Below, one piece after another: positions 61,901 through 64,000 of a stretch of DNA of 64,000 nt (the stretch's first letter is position 1; the number at the start of each line of letters is the position of its first letter). The position numbers and the translations under genes were made by a program. Source of the DNA: Chryseobacterium phocaeense (GTDB taxonomy: Bacteria > Bacteroidota > Bacteroidia > Flavobacteriales > Weeksellaceae); the NCBI RefSeq assembly GCF_900169075.1, contig NZ_LT827013.1, positions 124,001-188,000 on the forward strand. The letters are read 5' to 3'. The notes under the pieces were generated by a model. The model was not told the DNA's origin. It saw only the letters and a list, made by a program, of their open reading frames with translations, and made no database searches.

Positions 61901-63341
61901 CAGAGTTCAGACAACTCCTCCGGGAACATGGATTGAAGTATATGCTTCTGCATTGCTGGGTAACCTTCCGCTTGTATTGACAGGTTTAACTCCGGCTACC
62001 ATTTATGAACTGCAGGTTGCTTCCGTTTGTGGAGACGTGATAGGAGCATTTACACCAATCAAAACATTTGTAACAAGATGTGATCCTACACCTCCGAATG
62101 TTACCGTAAGTAATATTACAACAAACTCAGCACTGATTACATGGGCACCGCTTGCGGCAAGCTCCACGTATACACTGGAATGGAGAAAAGTAGGAACAAC
62201 TACATGGACTCAGGTACCGAACATTGCACCTCCTACCAACACGCACCTGTTAACAGGTCTGGATCCATATACAAAATATGAAGTAAGAGTGGCCAACAAG
62301 TGCGTTGGAGAAACTACACTTAACCCGTACTCAAATCCAAAAGTATTTACTACGGAAAGAACATGTGAACTTGCTCCTCCGGGATTAACGATCACTCAGC
62401 TTACGCCTACATCGGCTGAAGTTATCTGGGATGGTTTCCCTGGTGCTACTTATATTCTGAGATATAGAAAAGTTGGTATTCCAAGTTGGACGAATGTTCC
62501 TTTAACAGTGCCTACTTACACAATTACAGGATTGCTGGAAGAAACGAAATACGAAATGCAGGTAGTGAATATCTGTAACGGTACACCGGGTACATACACG
62601 CCTCCGTATTATTTCACAACACCTACTGTAATGCATTGTGCGATGGGAGCTAACAATAATTCGGTAGAGCATATTTCTAAAATAACGGTGGTTCCGAACG
62701 GAAGACCTAAAATGGAAAATGCGTCCGGCGCTTCAAAATATACAGATTATACAAATGTTCCGGCTACGTTCATAGAAATGGTTCAGGGATCTACAGGAAA
62801 TACCTTGACAATTGAAACAAAACTGAACGGAAGTGATCCTGTAGGCGTTGCTGTATGGATTGACTTCAATAGAAACGGATACTTTGACATTGATGAGAGA
62901 GTATTCACATCGCCTCCTGGAACAACAAGCCCACTTACCACAACGATCAATGTGCCTACAGATGCTTATGTAAGCATGACTGCTCACAAGTATGTTGTGA
63001 TGAGAGTAGCGATGATGAAAGGAGGTATTCCGGTAAACTGTATGAATTTTGACAATGGGGAAGTAGAAGATTACTCTATCAGAATTGCTAAACCAGGAAT
63101 AGCGAATTCTCTTAACCAGACTGATATCATGATTTACCCTAACCCGGTAAGCTCAGTATTGTATGTGAAAAACATTAGCAAAAAAGCTAAGTACAAGATC
63201 TACAATTCAGCAGGACAGGTTATTGGTGACGGTATCTTACTGAACAACCAAGTTAATGTGTCTAAATTAATCAACGGAGTTTATGTAATCGATATCGAAG
63301 ACAATGGTATAACAGTTCAAAAGAAATTTATCAAAGAATAA
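58953..63341 (+). CDS. Giant Fn3/GEVED adhesin-like protein with T9SS sorting domain
   Basis: The 1462-residue protein has a signal peptide (MFITLLCMVFGLFAQAQ), a beta-rich N-terminal domain (30-205), then about six Fn3 repeats (each opening with a Cys-x-Pro-Pro-type segment, such as CSTAPPTGLNVSTITPTTA and CDPTPPNVTVSNITTNSALI) alternating with four GEVED domains marked by WIDFNRNGIFEASEQV and similar. The tail after residue 1385 (IMIYPNPVSSVLYVKN to KKFIKE) is a type A T9SS sorting domain. It should be exported and fixed to the cell surface for adhesion or substrate binding. A later in-frame ATG (58977) would bring the signal peptide closer to the N-terminus. Confidence 0.92.
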   Translation: MSVFLLCKMGRPFRMFITLLCMVFGLFAQAQTVTIGTGTSTQRYPLGAFYGFERSASLYTAAEINTPGGGGVVSVAWNSTASMSFSLPVKIYLKPVPVGTTTIAAQSWATATTGATLVYSGNLANLPTGWNTVTLQNYFFYNGTDNLMVLVETNYGGGGGGTSAGSAITYSNAPSQHMYFQQDTTAPTDNGTVTANRPNLRITLAPPPSCIPPSGVSSGTVTPTSAVINWTAPSPAPAGGYDVYYSTSPTAPTAATTPSQTVTTGTTATISPLVANTTYYVWVRSRCSATDQSAWSGPVTILTAYCTPTGGSSSTSYYLKTITTTGGISNLNYTATSYSAYVDNTATVFSGLPTNTITMNLAVGTSTYNYYVWIDWNNNMSFNDPGETILATPSYVTAGTATITIPATQPPGNYRVRTATSFIGALTNCGSAPYGNFVDFTLNVIALQPCSTAPPTGLNVSTITPTTAQVNWIPSTGATYVLQYRTLPTGPWIPVNITTPLASTYTITGLTEQTQYEFQIATICGGTQGPFSTPMPFTTPAIVYCPSGSTSATIDGFISKVSVTPNAATPMTSTSDFSNYTDYTTDPARLVTLVRGLANNTVTVEKTWPGTQWSFGTGVWIDFNRNGIFEASEQVLNSPSNTTTPVTATFAVPNAAGGVYTGNLTTRMRVALRESGSPTACGTYTWGETEDYAVKLIDQPPCTTAPPTNITVSNLTATTATVYWWGAANAIYTIRWKLASAPTYTIPPVTLGAGVTSYTIPGLTEQTQYHVQISTTCGTSTGAYSTATTFTTPPLTYCPMTGTGTNDHIANVTVTSSNPGVPVMSNTTVQTNYTSYTTPATLITLDAGSSNNKISVAKGWTGATANVAVSAWIDYNRNGVFETSEQIINSAANTATPVTNNNFTVPATAYTGPFNTTMRVVVKRTSAPVLCQNAVNGEVEDYAVKIRPCSNATPNSPTIVPTHNSATVTLTGAATNVTYLVRYRVQTTPPGTWIEVYASALLGNLPLVLTGLTPATIYELQVASVCGDVIGAFTPIKTFVTRCDPTPPNVTVSNITTNSALITWAPLAASSTYTLEWRKVGTTTWTQVPNIAPPTNTHLLTGLDPYTKYEVRVANKCVGETTLNPYSNPKVFTTERTCELAPPGLTITQLTPTSAEVIWDGFPGATYILRYRKVGIPSWTNVPLTVPTYTITGLLEETKYEMQVVNICNGTPGTYTPPYYFTTPTVMHCAMGANNNSVEHISKITVVPNGRPKMENASGASKYTDYTNVPATFIEMVQGSTGNTLTIETKLNGSDPVGVAVWIDFNRNGYFDIDERVFTSPPGTTSPLTTTINVPTDAYVSMTAHKYVVMRVAMMKGGIPVNCMNFDNGEVEDYSIRIAKPGIANSLNQTDIMIYPNPVSSVLYVKNISKKAKYKIYNSAGQVIGDGILLNNQVNVSKLINGVYVIDIEDNGITVQKKFIKE

Positions 63342-63360
63342 AATTAAATTTCAAATAGAC

Positions 63361-63392
63361 GAAGCCCTCAGAAATGAGGGCTTTTTTTTGTA
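63361..63392 (+). terminator. Terminator after the Fn3/GEVED gene
   Basis: AGCCCTCA (63363-63370) and TGAGGGCT (63375-63382) with loop GAAA, then eight T. Confidence 0.9.
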
Positions 63393-63563
63393 ATCCAGAT
63401 TTGTAATCGATAAGAATATGGAATATTTTTAATTAATAATTCATTATTTGTTGAAATTTTTTCAATCAAATTACTCATTAGTTATTTTTTTTAATACGAT
63501 GCATTTTTTTATTTAGTTGCTAATAAATTATTATAATTTTTTCTTTTCTATTAAAAAATATAG

Positions 63564-63571
63564 TAGATTTG
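63564..63571 (+). promoter_or_regulatory. -7 box of the last gene
   Basis: TAGATTTG fits TAnnTTTG and lies 29 nt before ATG 63601. The following bases (GTGAAATTATTACAAAATAT) resemble those after the box at 58793. Confidence 0.6.
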
Positions 63572-63600
63572 TGAAATTATTACAAAATATCGAAAAAGTT

Positions 63601-64000
63601 ATGAAAAAAACTTCTATTTCTTTCTTTTTCCTTTGTTTATTTGCAATGATCCATGCCCAATGGACGCCAGCTGTGTTTAATGGAAAAGGGATACATGACG
63701 GCTCAAAAACCGATCAGTATTTTTCTTTAAATATTTCGCAGTTAAAATCACAGCTAAGCAAAGCAGAGGAAACAGGTAAAAATGCAAAGCCTGTTATTAT
63801 CTCCCTTCCCACAAAAGGAGGAAAAATTGAAAAATTTGCAGTCTACAGCTTTCCGGTTGTAGTGAAAGAACTGGCAGACCAGTACCAGCTGGGCTCTTAT
63901 GTTGGAGTAGGGATAGATGATCCTTCCAAGTACCTAAGATTTAGTCTTGCTCCTAATGATTTTCAATCCATGATTATGCAGGATGGCGGTTATGAATTTA
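63601..64000 (+). CDS. Secreted protein, probable reprolysin-type metalloprotease (3' end outside window)
   Basis: The first 133 residues are visible: a signal peptide (MKKTSISFFFLCLFAMIHA) and a pro-domain with QYFSLNISQLKSQLSKA, KPVIISLPTKGGKIEKFAVY, GSYVGVGIDDPSKYLRFSLA and QSMIMQDGGYEF. This region matches the N-terminal pro-part of flavobacterial reprolysin-like (M12B-type) zinc metallopeptidases, which usually end in a T9SS sorting domain. The catalytic domain and tail lie outside, so this is inferred. Its promoter resembles that of the T9SS protein before it. Confidence 0.7.
   Translation, partial: MKKTSISFFFLCLFAMIHAQWTPAVFNGKGIHDGSKTDQYFSLNISQLKSQLSKAEETGKNAKPVIISLPTKGGKIEKFAVYSFPVVVKELADQYQLGSYVGVGIDDPSKYLRFSLAPNDFQSMIMQDGGYEF

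Noticed and set aside
59580..62650. Internal repeats of the 1462-residue gene as a mobile or CRISPR repeat
   Set aside because: They are degenerate protein-level repeats (Fn3 and GEVED domains) in a single open frame.

Overview
The window looks like chromosomal DNA of a flavobacterium close to Chryseobacterium (Weeksellaceae). The evidence is AT-rich DNA, promoters with the Bacteroidetes -7 box TAnnTTTG, a bacillithiol deacetylase, a MotA/ExbD/ExbD/TonB cluster, a PUR-family (DUF3276) protein, DUF2480, DUF6452 and DUF6048 proteins, an astacin-type protease with a ricin-like tail, and secreted proteins ending in a type IX secretion (T9SS) sorting domain. I see no phage, transposase, integrase, CRISPR array or rRNA operon. 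The only RNA gene is tRNA-His(GTG).

Layout. 1-5340 (minus): dsbD (cut by the window edge) behind a structured leader, a two-domain thioredoxin/peroxiredoxin-like protein, an ECF sigma factor and tilS. 5430-10520 (mostly plus): an OmpA lipoprotein, two short genes in a 750 bp gap (a basic 51-residue ORF and a six-cysteine precursor peptide), an O-methyltransferase, an NlpC/P60 hydrolase, a DUF1648 membrane protein, a cupin and the Kdo transferase waaA. 10675-13060 (minus): a small envelope-sugar cluster. 13257-23731 (plus): a lipoprotein, leuS, the TonB energising cluster with a PstS-like lipoprotein and a TPR protein, bshB1 and tRNA-His. 24016-26112 (minus): a PUR protein and an ABC exporter. 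26203-29001 (plus): nusB, a DUF1573 lipoprotein, yajC and an SDR. 29038-32368 (minus): a Ku/LigD end-joining operon whose ligD is split at a run of nine A. 32441-34574 (plus): a Crp/Fnr regulator and a divergent purA that share the same operator at the same spacing. 34638-43340: an astacin, aspS, an ankyrin protein, a MATE pump, ribosomal protein bTHX, DUF937, a GT-C protein and DUF2480. 43491-64000 (plus): lpxB, a GH99 enzyme, comEC, sdhCAB, a TlpA-like lipoprotein without redox cysteines, rlmD, a large metalloprotease, DUF6452/DUF6048, a 1462-residue Fn3/GEVED T9SS cargo protein and the start of a secreted metalloprotease.

Most genes are housekeeping or envelope functions. The points most worth a second look are: (i) a 50-residue double-glycine-type precursor at 6735-6887 whose core has an inhibitor-cystine-knot cysteine pattern; (ii) matching TTGTC-N4-GACAA sites before the Crp/Fnr gene and purA, each 36 bp ahead of its -7 box; (iii) a folded leader with a terminator-like hairpin before dsbD; (iv) the A9 frameshift in ligD; (v) a CRP-like palindrome near -41 before sdhCAB. 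All family assignments come from reading the sequence; no database search was run.
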